Source: Candidatus Kuenenia stuttgartensis
GTDB taxonomy: Bacteria; Planctomycetota; Planctomycetia; Isosphaerales; Isosphaeraceae
Assembly: GCA_945865635.1 (NCBI GenBank)
Contig: CAMBEP010000002.1
Location: 103,868 to 167,867 of the forward strand
Length of the DNA stretch: 64,000 bases
Direction of reading: 5' to 3'
In this document: positions 35,407 through 44,304 of the stretch, piece by piece
Layout of the letters: the number at the start of each line of letters is the position of its first letter
Position numbering within the stretch: the first letter of the stretch is position 1
Made by a program: the position numbers and the translations under genes
The notes under the pieces: model-generated
The model's input: only the letters and a program-made list of their open reading frames with translations
Databases searched by the model: none
What the model was told of the DNA's origin: nothing

Positions 35407-35871
35407 ATGCCACCAAAATCTGAACAACCCGTAAATCAGTTTCAAAAAGCCGTCGAAGTCCTTCAAAAAGGCCGCGAAGTCTTGATTCGGGATTTAGCCG
35501 ACGAGATTATCGACAGGGCTGAGGATTTTACCGAAGGTGGCTTTCTGTTCCAGGAATTTCTCGAAAACCAGGGCACAAAGCTCCATTTTCTATACTTGAT
35601 GGTCAGCCAGCTCGAACAATCGTCGGAAGCGTTTCAGGAGAAACAGCGCAAGGCTTTACAGAGCAAGCCCCAAGGCCAGGGTGGCAAGCGTGGAAAGACT
35701 GCCGACCCTGAGTCTGAGTCGCTCTCCCTTTCAGAGGAAGAGTTTCAACTCGACCAGGAACTTCTGGATTTTGAAGATTCAGAACCTGCCCCTCGCAGTA
35801 AGCCTAGACGCAAGAAACGCCGTAAGATTCGGACAGAATTGTCAATGCCATCGCCTTTGGACGACGAGTGA
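35407..35871 (+). CDS. Small acidic/basic two-part hypothetical protein
   Basis: A 154-residue cytoplasmic protein. The first 85 residues are helical (QFQKAVEVLQKGREVLIRDLADEII, then HFLYLMVSQLEQSSEAF). An acidic patch (about 100-128) and a strongly basic patch (SKPRRKKRRKIR, about 130-145) follow, suggestive of nucleic-acid or protein contact by the tail. I see no family. The start ATG at 35407 has no strong Shine-Dalgarno site, but the composition is protein-like throughout. The neighbouring gene converges 28 bases beyond its stop. Confidence 0.62.
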   Translation: MPPKSEQPVNQFQKAVEVLQKGREVLIRDLADEIIDRAEDFTEGGFLFQEFLENQGTKLHFLYLMVSQLEQSSEAFQEKQRKALQSKPQGQGGKRGKTADPESESLSLSEEEFQLDQELLDFEDSEPAPRSKPRRKKRRKIRTELSMPSPLDDE

Positions 35872-35899
35872 TCATTTCTGTCCCGTTGGCTGACAGGAA

Positions 35900-37333
35900 T
35901 CAGAACCAGCCTGACCACTGTGGCCGGTGCGAGCCTTCATGAAGACCTCGTGTGACTTCATTATCATGCCAGTCCCACAAGCGTTTATGATCTTTATCCG
36001 CGTTTGTCGGAGAGGAGTGCCAGCTTGTTGGATAGCTCCAGACCGCAACCGACTGAAGCCCCGCTGACCAAACCAGAGCAACCAGAAACAGGCATCGCAA
36101 CCCTGATCTTGCTCTAAAGTTAAGTGATTCCGCCCACTGCCATGCTGCGGCAGCAAGCATTGCCAGAATGGGAGTGGTGTCGATCCAGAATCTCGGCCCA
36201 AAACAATGGCCACCCCACCAGCAGCTATATTTTGAGAGCATGATGAGTGTGGGCAGAAGGCAAAGGGTGAGCATTCTGAGCATTAGCAGGTGGTCCGTTT
36301 GGCGATGCTTCCAGATCGACCATAAGCCGAATCCACTCAACAGAACCCATGGGCAATAGATCAGCAGTCCGTGACTTGGGCTAAACAATGAGCCGGCAAT
36401 GCCGGTGGTCAAAGGCGTAGACCAACTCCCCTTGACGCCGTGGGCCCAGCCGTGCATTTTCTCGATTTCACTATAGCCACCAGTCATGTGGTCAAAGAAA
36501 TAGAGGTTCCAGCCCGACCACATGAGAGCAACCACACTGGCTGTGATTGCAAACCACCGGTGGGTCGATGAATCCTGGTGCAACACATAAAGCCATACGG
36601 CAATGGCAATTGGCAGATCAACCGGTCTGCATGCCACGATCATCGCCGTGAAGCTGCCAGCCAAGGCGGCCCTGGTGCGCGAGCGTTTGTTGGATTCTAG
36701 AATCAGGATAGAGGCCATCAGGCAGAAAACTGCCGGCCCATGCTGCCAGGCCGCTTGCGATGCCACCGACCAGAGATCGCTGCCGAATGCGGCCGAAACG
36801 GTTGCAAGAGATGCTGCACTTGTGCCAAATTTTGGCCTCAACCATCTCCAAATCATTGCTCCGCCAATCGCAGCAAGGGTGGCTGATGCCAATTTTGCCA
36901 TGCGTCGGGCCGTCAACTGGAAGGATTCCGGAGTCTGATCCCAGCCTGGCTGAAGTCTATCCCAAATCAGGACGTGTGGGATCACAACAGGCGCGAGGAT
37001 CAGGCCTGGTCCGATCGGATAACGGGAGACAATATGGCCACGGCTAAGCTCGCAATATCCTGGTAATTGACCAGTAGGGGATTCCAGAAAAGGCCGAAAT
37101 CGGTCGAGCCATGGGCCATCACCACGCGCCAGAGCAATTGGCAGATATGTGGCAGGCACGCAGTCGCCTGACCCGATATGGCGACCATTGGCAAGATAAA
37201 AGACCAGGCAAACGACAAAGACAAGTAGTGTACTGATCCAGTGTTCGCGTAAAACTGGAAAGTTTCGGGCGGCCTGTTCGTCGGCTGTAATGGGGAGCCC
37301 ATTTTTTATGGAGAGTGTCAGGTCCTGAGTCAT
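35900..37333 (-). CDS. Multi-pass membrane protein, glycosyltransferase-like
   Basis: A 477-residue protein with about ten transmembrane helices. After the first helix (ISTLLVFVVCLVFYLANG) a periplasmic loop reads GSGDCVPATYLPIALARGDGPWLDRF, and later GPGLILAPVVIPHVL and WGGHCFGPRFWID. This layout, with an acidic residue in the first loop and a late GPRFW/Y segment, is found in bacterial ArnT/GT39-like membrane proteins of unknown acceptor. Assignment as a polyprenyl-sugar-dependent transferase is inference. It stands alone upstream of the porin gene. Confidence 0.6.
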   Translation of the reverse strand: MTQDLTLSIKNGLPITADEQAARNFPVLREHWISTLLVFVVCLVFYLANGRHIGSGDCVPATYLPIALARGDGPWLDRFRPFLESPTGQLPGYCELSRGHIVSRYPIGPGLILAPVVIPHVLIWDRLQPGWDQTPESFQLTARRMAKLASATLAAIGGAMIWRWLRPKFGTSAASLATVSAAFGSDLWSVASQAAWQHGPAVFCLMASILILESNKRSRTRAALAGSFTAMIVACRPVDLPIAIAVWLYVLHQDSSTHRWFAITASVVALMWSGWNLYFFDHMTGGYSEIEKMHGWAHGVKGSWSTPLTTGIAGSLFSPSHGLLIYCPWVLLSGFGLWSIWKHRQTDHLLMLRMLTLCLLPTLIMLSKYSCWWGGHCFGPRFWIDTTPILAMLAAAAWQWAESLNFRARSGLRCLFLVALVWSAGLQSVAVWSYPTSWHSSPTNADKDHKRLWDWHDNEVTRGLHEGSHRPQWSGWF

Positions 37334-37390
37334 GAGCCCGCCCTATTGGTCGCCCGCCTGAATTCGTTCCTCTGAATCAACATAAACCAA

Positions 37391-37423
37391 AAGGCCCCAG
37401 TCGCCTAGAGCGATTGGGGCCTT
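37391..37423 (-). terminator. Rho-independent terminator of the porin gene
   Basis: AAGGCCCCAGTCGC (37391-37404) pairs with GCGATTGGGGCCTT (37410-37423) over 14 positions with a single G-U type mismatch and a 5-base loop. On the minus strand the right-hand arm runs into TTTTGG. It starts about 30 bases after the porin stop at 37454. Confidence 0.8.
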
Positions 37424-37453
37424 GATCTCAGGTCTTGGCCAATGGGCCACGAC

Positions 37454-39349
37454 TCAATAATAGAGCTGGGCACGCAGCCAGAGCATGTCGGATGAGCTCA
37501 TCCAATACGACGGAGGGGCCGAAGCATTCACGCCCGGGGCAGCCTGGATCGGCTGGCCAAACATGGCTCTTTGCCAGCCCAAGTAAAACTTGATGTTGTT
37601 ATTCCAGTACCAGTTCACACCCATGTCCACGACATTGGTATTATTGCTCCAGCGTTGATCCGAAGCAAAGTTGAAGACGGACTTGTCAACATTCATGTCC
37701 GCCCATCGAAAGGCCAATTCCACAGCCCCAATACCGGATCCGCTTTTCGGGTTGAAATTATTGAGCGGCTGAACCATGCCCCGACTCGTCACTTGTTCGC
37801 CCGTCAGGAAGTAGCCTGCCTGCATGTACCAGCCACCGTTGGGCACATGCGTGCCCTTCATCAGACTGGCCGTCTTGGCATAAGTTTCGTAGCCAGCAAA
37901 CCACTCGCCAATGACGGACGCCGATTTGTAATACCATGCGGAGTGCATAGACCAAAGCTTCTCGGAACCAAAGTTCTGGACCCCGTTGTTAAACTGCATC
38001 CAGAGCGGCGAAACGGTCGGGTCGCCAGGGTATGGCACGTTGGTTCGAAACACTTCAGGACGGGCAGTCCCGTTATAGACGTTACAGCTGGTCGAACCAC
38101 CCACGTTCCAATATTTCAGGAGATCAACGCCCGATTTTTCAAACGGACGGCTATTGAAATAAGCGATCACATCCTTGGCATTGTTGGTGTCGAGCTGTCC
38201 ACTACGAACACCATTGAAAACGCCGACAGCATAATCCGTCGTCTTGTTTAAAACTTGCCCCCAGAGCATGGCACCGAGGTCGCGGTTGGGGCCATAATTG
38301 TTAAAGAAAATCGATCGTTCCGGGTTGATCAGACCATTGACTGGCTCAGCGTAAAACTCATAGGAATAGGGAGTTTTGAACCGACCAAGCTTCAACTGGA
38401 TGCGATCATCGTAGTGAATATTGATAAAGGCGTCGAGCAAGCTGAGGTTCGTAAAACCCCAGTTGGTCGCCACAAAATATTCAATCGGCTTGGTCAATCG
38501 GCCGTTAAAAATCAACCACTGACGAGGAAATCCAAACCCGCTTCTGGTCGGGTTCATGTTCATGTCATTATATTGACGCAATTCAAATTGTGTCAGGTTG
38601 TGAAACTGAAGCTGATATTCGTCATCATCGCTTGAGATCACAAATCCTGGACCAACCCCGGCATAACCCTTTAAAAGCTTGGGTGTCAATGGCATGTCCG
38701 GCTTTTTCGCTGCACCAGCCGCGGCGGCAGCAAGCGATGGAGCCGTTTGAATCCCCTGGGGGCTTTCCACAACATCAAAACCAGGCGCTGGATCGCCTTG
38801 AATATTCAGGTCTGCAGGAAGCGACGGATTGGGCGACGAAGGGGCATTACCGCCCCTGAATGCCGGAGAGACCAGGGCTTCCTCACCTGGCGGCGGATCA
38901 ATCGCTCCGGCTGTACCTGGGACCTGCGTACCAACCGAGCTCACAGAGGCTGACGCCCTGGAAGTCACCATCGATTCAATGGACTTCAATCGCTGCTCAA
39001 GCGAAACTTCGCGAGCCGTTCGCTGTGCTGCGGCCTGCTCCAGCTCTTTGATGCGTGTCTCTAATTCGAGCTCACGCAAGGTCGGTTTTACCACACTGGA
39101 ATTGACTTTACCATTAACCACGGCTGAGGCCAGCTTGGCAATGGGTTCCTCTGAGCCTGGCTTTGTGACTATTGCGGCAGTTGTTGGCACCGATGGATTC
39201 AGGGGCTTGCCAATCGGCGGTAAGACCTGCGCTGCGGCCATGCTGCCATAACCCACACCAAGGCAGGTTAGGATGGTCCTGACTTTGAACAACCCATGAG
39301 AAGAATTCGGGGCGCTGCGTCGATTTTTTCGTATTGGAATCAGAGACAT
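37454..39349 (-). CDS. OprO/OprP-type outer membrane porin
   Basis: About 631 residues. A signal-like N-terminus (ILTCLGVGYGSMAAAQVLPP) is followed by a coiled-coil segment (LELETRIKELEQAAAQRTARE and onward, about residues 85-125), a low-complexity linker, then a beta-barrel domain. The barrel contains the porin O/P pattern: YQLQFHNLTQFELRQYND, FPRQWLIFNGRLTKPIEYFV, IQLKLGRFKTPYSYEFYAEP, GAMLWGQVLNKTTDYAVGVFNG, and a C-terminal WLRAQLYY strand with terminal aromatic residues as needed for BAM-dependent insertion. Whether it is phosphate-selective cannot be told. The coiled coil may bridge to the cell wall. A strong terminator follows; no phosphate genes are adjacent. Confidence 0.85.
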   Translation of the reverse strand: MSLIPIRKNRRSAPNSSHGLFKVRTILTCLGVGYGSMAAAQVLPPIGKPLNPSVPTTAAIVTKPGSEEPIAKLASAVVNGKVNSSVVKPTLRELELETRIKELEQAAAQRTAREVSLEQRLKSIESMVTSRASASVSSVGTQVPGTAGAIDPPPGEEALVSPAFRGGNAPSSPNPSLPADLNIQGDPAPGFDVVESPQGIQTAPSLAAAAAGAAKKPDMPLTPKLLKGYAGVGPGFVISSDDDEYQLQFHNLTQFELRQYNDMNMNPTRSGFGFPRQWLIFNGRLTKPIEYFVATNWGFTNLSLLDAFINIHYDDRIQLKLGRFKTPYSYEFYAEPVNGLINPERSIFFNNYGPNRDLGAMLWGQVLNKTTDYAVGVFNGVRSGQLDTNNAKDVIAYFNSRPFEKSGVDLLKYWNVGGSTSCNVYNGTARPEVFRTNVPYPGDPTVSPLWMQFNNGVQNFGSEKLWSMHSAWYYKSASVIGEWFAGYETYAKTASLMKGTHVPNGGWYMQAGYFLTGEQVTSRGMVQPLNNFNPKSGSGIGAVELAFRWADMNVDKSVFNFASDQRWSNNTNVVDMGVNWYWNNNIKFYLGWQRAMFGQPIQAAPGVNASAPPSYWMSSSDMLWLRAQLYY

Positions 39350-39565
39350 TGACAAAGCCCTGCAAAGAGGTCCAACATATGCGATCACACTCTCACACCA
39401 TATTTGAGAGAAGTTCGCATATTTGAACTATTCGAATTATCGTCATGAGCAGAAGGCAGAATGAGGGTTTATGAGGGTTATAACGATCAACCTGCCACAA
39501 ATCCGTAAAAATACTCCCAAATTGCTTTCAATACCAGGACTTAGGAATTCGGTAAAATCGCTATT

Positions 39566-40306
39566 ATGAAACGTGCAATTGTGGTTGGTGCCAGTTCCGG
39601 GATCGGTCGGGCGACAGCCCTGAAGCTGGCCAGCGCCGGCTGGGATATCATCACCCATGGATTTCATAAAGCTCAGGCAACACAAGATTTGGCGGCACAG
39701 ATAAGGGCACAGGGCCGCAAGAGCCACGCCCTGATCGCCGACCTTTCGCAGCCTGATTCTGTCGTGAAACTGGTGAGCGACGCTTGGGGAATCTGGGATG
39801 GCCTGGACGCCTGGCTTCACCTGGCCGGTGCCGACATCCTGACCGGCAACGCCCGCAACGCCAGTTTCGATCAAAAGTTACAAATACTTTGGTCAGTTGA
39901 TGTTCAATCCACCATCACAGCATGCCGGGATGTTGGCCAGAGGATGGTCGGCCAAGGGCATGGCTCGATCATCACTGTGGGTTGGGATCAGGCGGAAACC
40001 GGTATGGAAGGCGATTCTGGCGAGCTTTTCGGGGCCACCAAAGCGGCCGTCATGGCATTTTCGAGAAGTTTGGCGCTGAGCCTTGCGCCTCATGTGAGGG
40101 TAAATAATGTTGCCCCCGGATGGATCAAAACCGCTTGGGGCGATACGGCCCCAACTCTCTGGCAGGAACGTGTGATTCGCGAAACACCACTGGGCTGCTG
40201 GGGCCTGCCCGAAGATATCGCTGGAGCCTGCCAATTTCTTGTTTCTGAGGATGCCCGATTCCTGACTGGCCAGACTCTTCGGGTCAATGGCGGGGCCATC
40301 CGCTGA
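39566..40306 (+). CDS. SDR-family protein lacking canonical catalytic Ser and Tyr
   Basis: A 246-residue Rossmann protein. The cofactor motif GASSGIGRA (8-16) and the NAD(P)-ribose Asp in LIADLSQPDS are intact, and the C-terminal PGWIKTAWGD and LTGQTLRVNGGA blocks are typical of FabG-like reductases. The catalytic motif YxxxK is replaced by F155-G-A-T-K159, and the segment that normally carries Ser (usually ISS) reads TVGWDQAETG. NAD(P)H binding is likely but standard carbonyl reduction is doubtful. The substitution might mark a distinct subfamily with pterin or non-redox function. It stands alone, followed by the exporter operon. Confidence 0.85.
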   Translation: MKRAIVVGASSGIGRATALKLASAGWDIITHGFHKAQATQDLAAQIRAQGRKSHALIADLSQPDSVVKLVSDAWGIWDGLDAWLHLAGADILTGNARNASFDQKLQILWSVDVQSTITACRDVGQRMVGQGHGSIITVGWDQAETGMEGDSGELFGATKAAVMAFSRSLALSLAPHVRVNNVAPGWIKTAWGDTAPTLWQERVIRETPLGCWGLPEDIAGACQFLVSEDARFLTGQTLRVNGGAIR

Positions 40307-40419
40307 ATCGCAAGTTTTTTCTCAAAAAAACGGCTTTTCTGGATCCCATGCGTATAGTTTCATGCAGGTGGATGCATTGCGATTGGGATTCAAGAACGCT
40401 TGGGGGCGATTGAGACGCA

Positions 40420-42258
40420 TTGAACACGATCAGGCGAATTAGAGGCTGGCTGGCCCCTTACAAACGATGGGTTGTGCTTGCAAGTTTTTTCACCACTTTG
40501 GGCGTTCTGGTAAATATGCAAGGCCCTTTGATCGTCCAGGGCCTTGTGGACGATGTTGTCGCACCACAACGCTGGGACAGGCTTCCCTTGTTCGCCTCTG
40601 CCTTTGCCGCAGTGCTCATGGCTCAGGCCCTGATTGGCTTTGCCAACACACTGGTGGTGGGTCATGTCGGCCAGAGGCTCATTCGCGAAATGCGTCACCA
40701 GCTTTATGAACGCCTTCAGGAACTAAGCCTCAGCTTTTATGACAAAACCCACACAGGAGCCATTATTTCGCGCATGATGGATGATATTGGTGCCATCCAG
40801 ACATTCATCACAGGCCAGACTTTCACCATACTTACAGACCTTGGCACCACTCTGGCGATTTCCCTTCTGCTGGTGTCGCGCAATTGGCGGCTTGCTCTGA
40901 TGGTCCTGTTGTTTGTTCCTCTCTATGGCTTAAACTTTCGTTTCTTCATGAAGCAGATCAGGGCCACAAATCAAGTGATCCGCGAGAAGATGGACATCCT
41001 TTTTGGACACCTCAAAGAAAAACTCGACGGTGTGATGGTCGTCAAGGCCCATGCTCGTGAAGCCGCTGAAGTCAGCGGTTTCGTATTGGAACTAGAGGAC
41101 GCACACGGGCCGCGTGTCCAGGAAGTCAGGCTGCGCACAGCTTTCAGCAATCTCTCAGCCGCCATCAGTGGGCTGGGAACAGCCTCGATCTTTGGGGCCG
41201 GCGCGTTTGAGGTGATTCAGGGCCGAATGACTCCCGGCGAAGTGATCTCAACTGCGGCCTTGGCCGCCATGCTCTTTGGCCCGATCGCGCGTCTGGCAGA
41301 TCTTGCCTATGTCTTCGAGCAAGCCAGTGCATCGGTCGACCGGCTTGGCGAAATTCTCGACCTGAAACCCGATGTGGCCGAGCCAGAAAACCCTATCCAA
41401 ATCGATGACATCCAAGGCCAGGTGGAATTTGATCAAGTCGGCTTCTCTTACCAAATTGGTCCAAAGGTCCTGAGCCAATTCAGCCTGAACATTGCAGCAG
41501 GCCAGAAATTGGCACTGGTCGGCCCGACCGGCTGCGGCAAGACAACCATTATCAGCTTGCTGATGCGATTCTATGACGCCACCGAGGGACAAATCCGGCT
41601 CGATGGCTTTCCGATCAAAGAGCTTTCAAGCGCATTCCTTCGACAACGCATCGGGATTGTTCCTCAGGAGCCAGTGGTTTTTCGCGGCACGATCTCCGAC
41701 AACATTCGATACGGCCGCCCGCAAGCCACTCAGGAAGAAGTCGAGGCCGCAGCCCATGCCGCCTTGGTCCACGATTTCACGATGGAACTTAACGATGGCT
41801 ATGAAACGATTGTGGGCGAGGGCGGCCACAAGCTTAGCCAGGGCCAGCGTCAAAGGCTGGCCATTGCCCGGGCCATTTGCATGAATCCCAGGCTCGTCAT
41901 TCTGGACGAAGCCACCAGCTCGCTCGACACTCAAAGCGAAGCACTCATCCAGAAAGCTCTCCGTAATCTGCTCAGCGGCCGCACCTCAATCATCATCGCA
42001 CACAGACTTTCCACCGTGGTCGATTGCGATCAGATTGTGGTTCTGGAACAAGGCCAGATCCTTCAGCAAGGCTCACACAGGGAATTGATCACCGACCAGG
42101 CCGGCAAATATTACCAGCTTTGCCAGAAACAGTTTGGATTGAAAGTGAAACCCATTTCGGCCGATTTCACCACGGCTCACCCCGCCCATGATCGCAACGA
42201 TTATCCTTCCCCAGTCTCTCTCCAAGATTTGAAGACTCCTTCACGGAGGCTTTCATGA
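40420..42258 (+). CDS. ABC exporter half-transporter (heterodimer subunit 1)
   Basis: A 612-residue protein with six N-terminal helices (about 20-310) and a C-terminal ATPase: Walker A GPTGCGKTT, Walker B LVILDEATSSLD with the catalytic Glu, and H-loop IIIAHRLS. The signature is LSQGQ instead of LSGGQ (Gln at residue 474, bases 41839-41841). This is what is expected of the partner whose signature faces the degenerate site in heterodimeric MsbA/TM287-288-like exporters. Substrate could be lipid, drug or peptide; no neighbouring gene decides. Start is a TTG at 40420. The next gene overlaps by ATGA. Confidence 0.93.
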   Translation: MNTIRRIRGWLAPYKRWVVLASFFTTLGVLVNMQGPLIVQGLVDDVVAPQRWDRLPLFASAFAAVLMAQALIGFANTLVVGHVGQRLIREMRHQLYERLQELSLSFYDKTHTGAIISRMMDDIGAIQTFITGQTFTILTDLGTTLAISLLLVSRNWRLALMVLLFVPLYGLNFRFFMKQIRATNQVIREKMDILFGHLKEKLDGVMVVKAHAREAAEVSGFVLELEDAHGPRVQEVRLRTAFSNLSAAISGLGTASIFGAGAFEVIQGRMTPGEVISTAALAAMLFGPIARLADLAYVFEQASASVDRLGEILDLKPDVAEPENPIQIDDIQGQVEFDQVGFSYQIGPKVLSQFSLNIAAGQKLALVGPTGCGKTTIISLLMRFYDATEGQIRLDGFPIKELSSAFLRQRIGIVPQEPVVFRGTISDNIRYGRPQATQEEVEAAAHAALVHDFTMELNDGYETIVGEGGHKLSQGQRQRLAIARAICMNPRLVILDEATSSLDTQSEALIQKALRNLLSGRTSIIIAHRLSTVVDCDQIVVLEQGQILQQGSHRELITDQAGKYYQLCQKQFGLKVKPISADFTTAHPAHDRNDYPSPVSLQDLKTPSRRLS

Positions 42259-44132
42259 CCAAATTCAAGCCCGTGAAACATGCTTCCACCGAGGCTCCAC
42301 AGAAACCTGTCAGCCTGAGAATTCCTCTGGCCCGCCTCAATCAGCAGTTTCTCGGGCCCTACAGGCTAAGCTTTCTGATCTGCCTGACGGGGCTCCTGAT
42401 CCAATCACTTTTGATCCTGCCTGTGCCCCTGCTTCAGGGCCGAATCCTCGACTTGCTTTTGCCATTTGCCGAAGCCGCTGAGCAAGGCCGCCCTCCGATC
42501 GACGTCAGCTCGCAACTGATCCAAAGCATTGCGACTGGCCTGGCTTTGATCGTGGCTTGCCAATTGCTCCGGACCAGCCTTTCCTGGGCCGTTTCCAACA
42601 CCATGGGCCGAATCAGTCAGGAAGTCGTGGTTCAACTCCGGTCAGCGCTGCATCAAAAACTGATGCGTTTGCCCATGGCCTATTTCGACGCCCAACAGAC
42701 CGGCCGGCTCATGGCCCGAGTCACCAGCGATGTCGGCTCCATACTCTCGTTTGTCAATAGTGGCCTGCTCCAGCTTGTCAACGACCTTATCCTGGCCCTT
42801 GGCATTGCGGCCCTTTTGTTTTGGCTCCAGTGGCGTCTGGCCCTGATCGCCATGGTGGTCATGCCTCTATATCTTCTGAATCAGATGGTTTTTTCCGGTA
42901 AAATACGGCAACTCTCGCTCTCAATCCGTAGCCAGGTCTCCTCCATTTACGCTTTATTGAGCGAGCGGGTCTCAGCCGTCAGGGTCGTTCGAGGCTGTGC
43001 CCAAGAGGCCGAAGAACTCGCCCAACTCGACAAACGAATTGATCATCACCGCGAACTAAGCTGGAAAAATACCCGAACAAGCGCACTTCTAAGCCTTTTG
43101 GCCACCCTGATCACCGGGCTCGGAACCCTGGGAGTCCTCATCGGCGGCATCCTTCTTATCGGCCAAAACCGACTGACCATGGGTGAACTTCTGGCCTTCT
43201 ATAGCCTTATCGGCCAGCTCTATGGACCGATTGTAAGGCTGACCCAGTTTCAGGCGACAGCTCAGTCCACCTCGGTCTCCATCGAACGCCTCTGCGAAGT
43301 TCTGGACGAGCCAGAAACGCTCTCAGACAGCCCCGATGCCAAGCCGCTCATCACCCCCCAAGGTGCCATCTCTCTTGAAAACGTCCACTTTCGATACCAG
43401 CCTGACGGCCCAGAAGTCATCACCAGCCTGACTCTGAACATCAAACCCGGCACCATGCTTGGAATTATCGGCCCTTCAGGTGCCGGCAAAACCACACTTC
43501 TGGCCCTGATCGCCAGACTTTATGATATCGTCCCGCCCACCAGCCAGGGCGAAGTCAGGTTCGACGGCCATAATATCCGCCACTGGCTCCTGGCAGATCT
43601 CCGCAAGCACATCGCTCTGGTGCCACAGCAGGCCCTTCTCTTTGAAGGCACCATTCTCACCAACCTGACCTATGCATGCCCCGATGCTTCAGAACCTGAG
43701 ATCAAGGCCGCTCTTGAGATCACCGACTTACAGACAACCATCAACCACTTGCCAAATGGACTTCAAACCTCTGTCAGCGAACGCGGCATGACCCTCTCGG
43801 GCGGCCAGCGCCAGCGCCTGGCTCTCGCTCGTTCCATCATCGCCAAGCCTGCTGTACTCCTACTCGACGACTGCACCAGCGCACTCGATGCCGAAACCGA
43901 ATCCAGAATCCAGGAATCCCTGGCACACAACCTGCCTGGCCGAACTTCCGTGGTCGTCAGTCAGAAGTGCTCGTCTGTCAGGCAGGCCGACCTGATCATT
44001 GTGCTCGACAAGGGCAAGATCATCGAACAAGGCACCCATACGGAATTGGTCGGGCTGGGCGGCTGGTACTCAGCCACTTTCAAGGCTCAGACAACCGCCT
44101 TGATCGACAAGATTTACGACGAAGCCGCATAA
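42255..44132 (+). CDS. ABC exporter half-transporter (heterodimer subunit 2, degenerate ATPase site)
   Basis: A 625-residue partner of the previous gene, with six helices then an ATPase with Walker A GPSGAGKTT and a good signature LSGGQRQRLALARS. The catalytic Glu after Walker B is Asp (LLLDDCTSALD, residue 539, bases 43869-43871) and the H-loop His is Gln (VVVSQK, residue 570, bases 43962-43964). Together with the LSQGQ signature of subunit 1 this gives one canonical and one degenerate ATP site, the layout of asymmetric exporters. The ATGA overlap at 42255 suggests equal production of both subunits. Confidence 0.93.
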   Translation: MTKFKPVKHASTEAPQKPVSLRIPLARLNQQFLGPYRLSFLICLTGLLIQSLLILPVPLLQGRILDLLLPFAEAAEQGRPPIDVSSQLIQSIATGLALIVACQLLRTSLSWAVSNTMGRISQEVVVQLRSALHQKLMRLPMAYFDAQQTGRLMARVTSDVGSILSFVNSGLLQLVNDLILALGIAALLFWLQWRLALIAMVVMPLYLLNQMVFSGKIRQLSLSIRSQVSSIYALLSERVSAVRVVRGCAQEAEELAQLDKRIDHHRELSWKNTRTSALLSLLATLITGLGTLGVLIGGILLIGQNRLTMGELLAFYSLIGQLYGPIVRLTQFQATAQSTSVSIERLCEVLDEPETLSDSPDAKPLITPQGAISLENVHFRYQPDGPEVITSLTLNIKPGTMLGIIGPSGAGKTTLLALIARLYDIVPPTSQGEVRFDGHNIRHWLLADLRKHIALVPQQALLFEGTILTNLTYACPDASEPEIKAALEITDLQTTINHLPNGLQTSVSERGMTLSGGQRQRLALARSIIAKPAVLLLDDCTSALDAETESRIQESLAHNLPGRTSVVVSQKCSSVRQADLIIVLDKGKIIEQGTHTELVGLGGWYSATFKAQTTALIDKIYDEAA

Positions 44133-44304
44133 GAACCTGACAAAATACAGCCGCCTCACACCGCGATTCCGACAACCCCTCTCAACGTTCCTTCTTTAAC
44201 CAATCTCGCTCATTTTTTGAATGATGGCCACCGATTCCTTTCGAAAACAGGTATGATGATGCTCAATTCAAGCGTCACTCATTTCAAGCCGGGTCAGATC
44301 CAAA

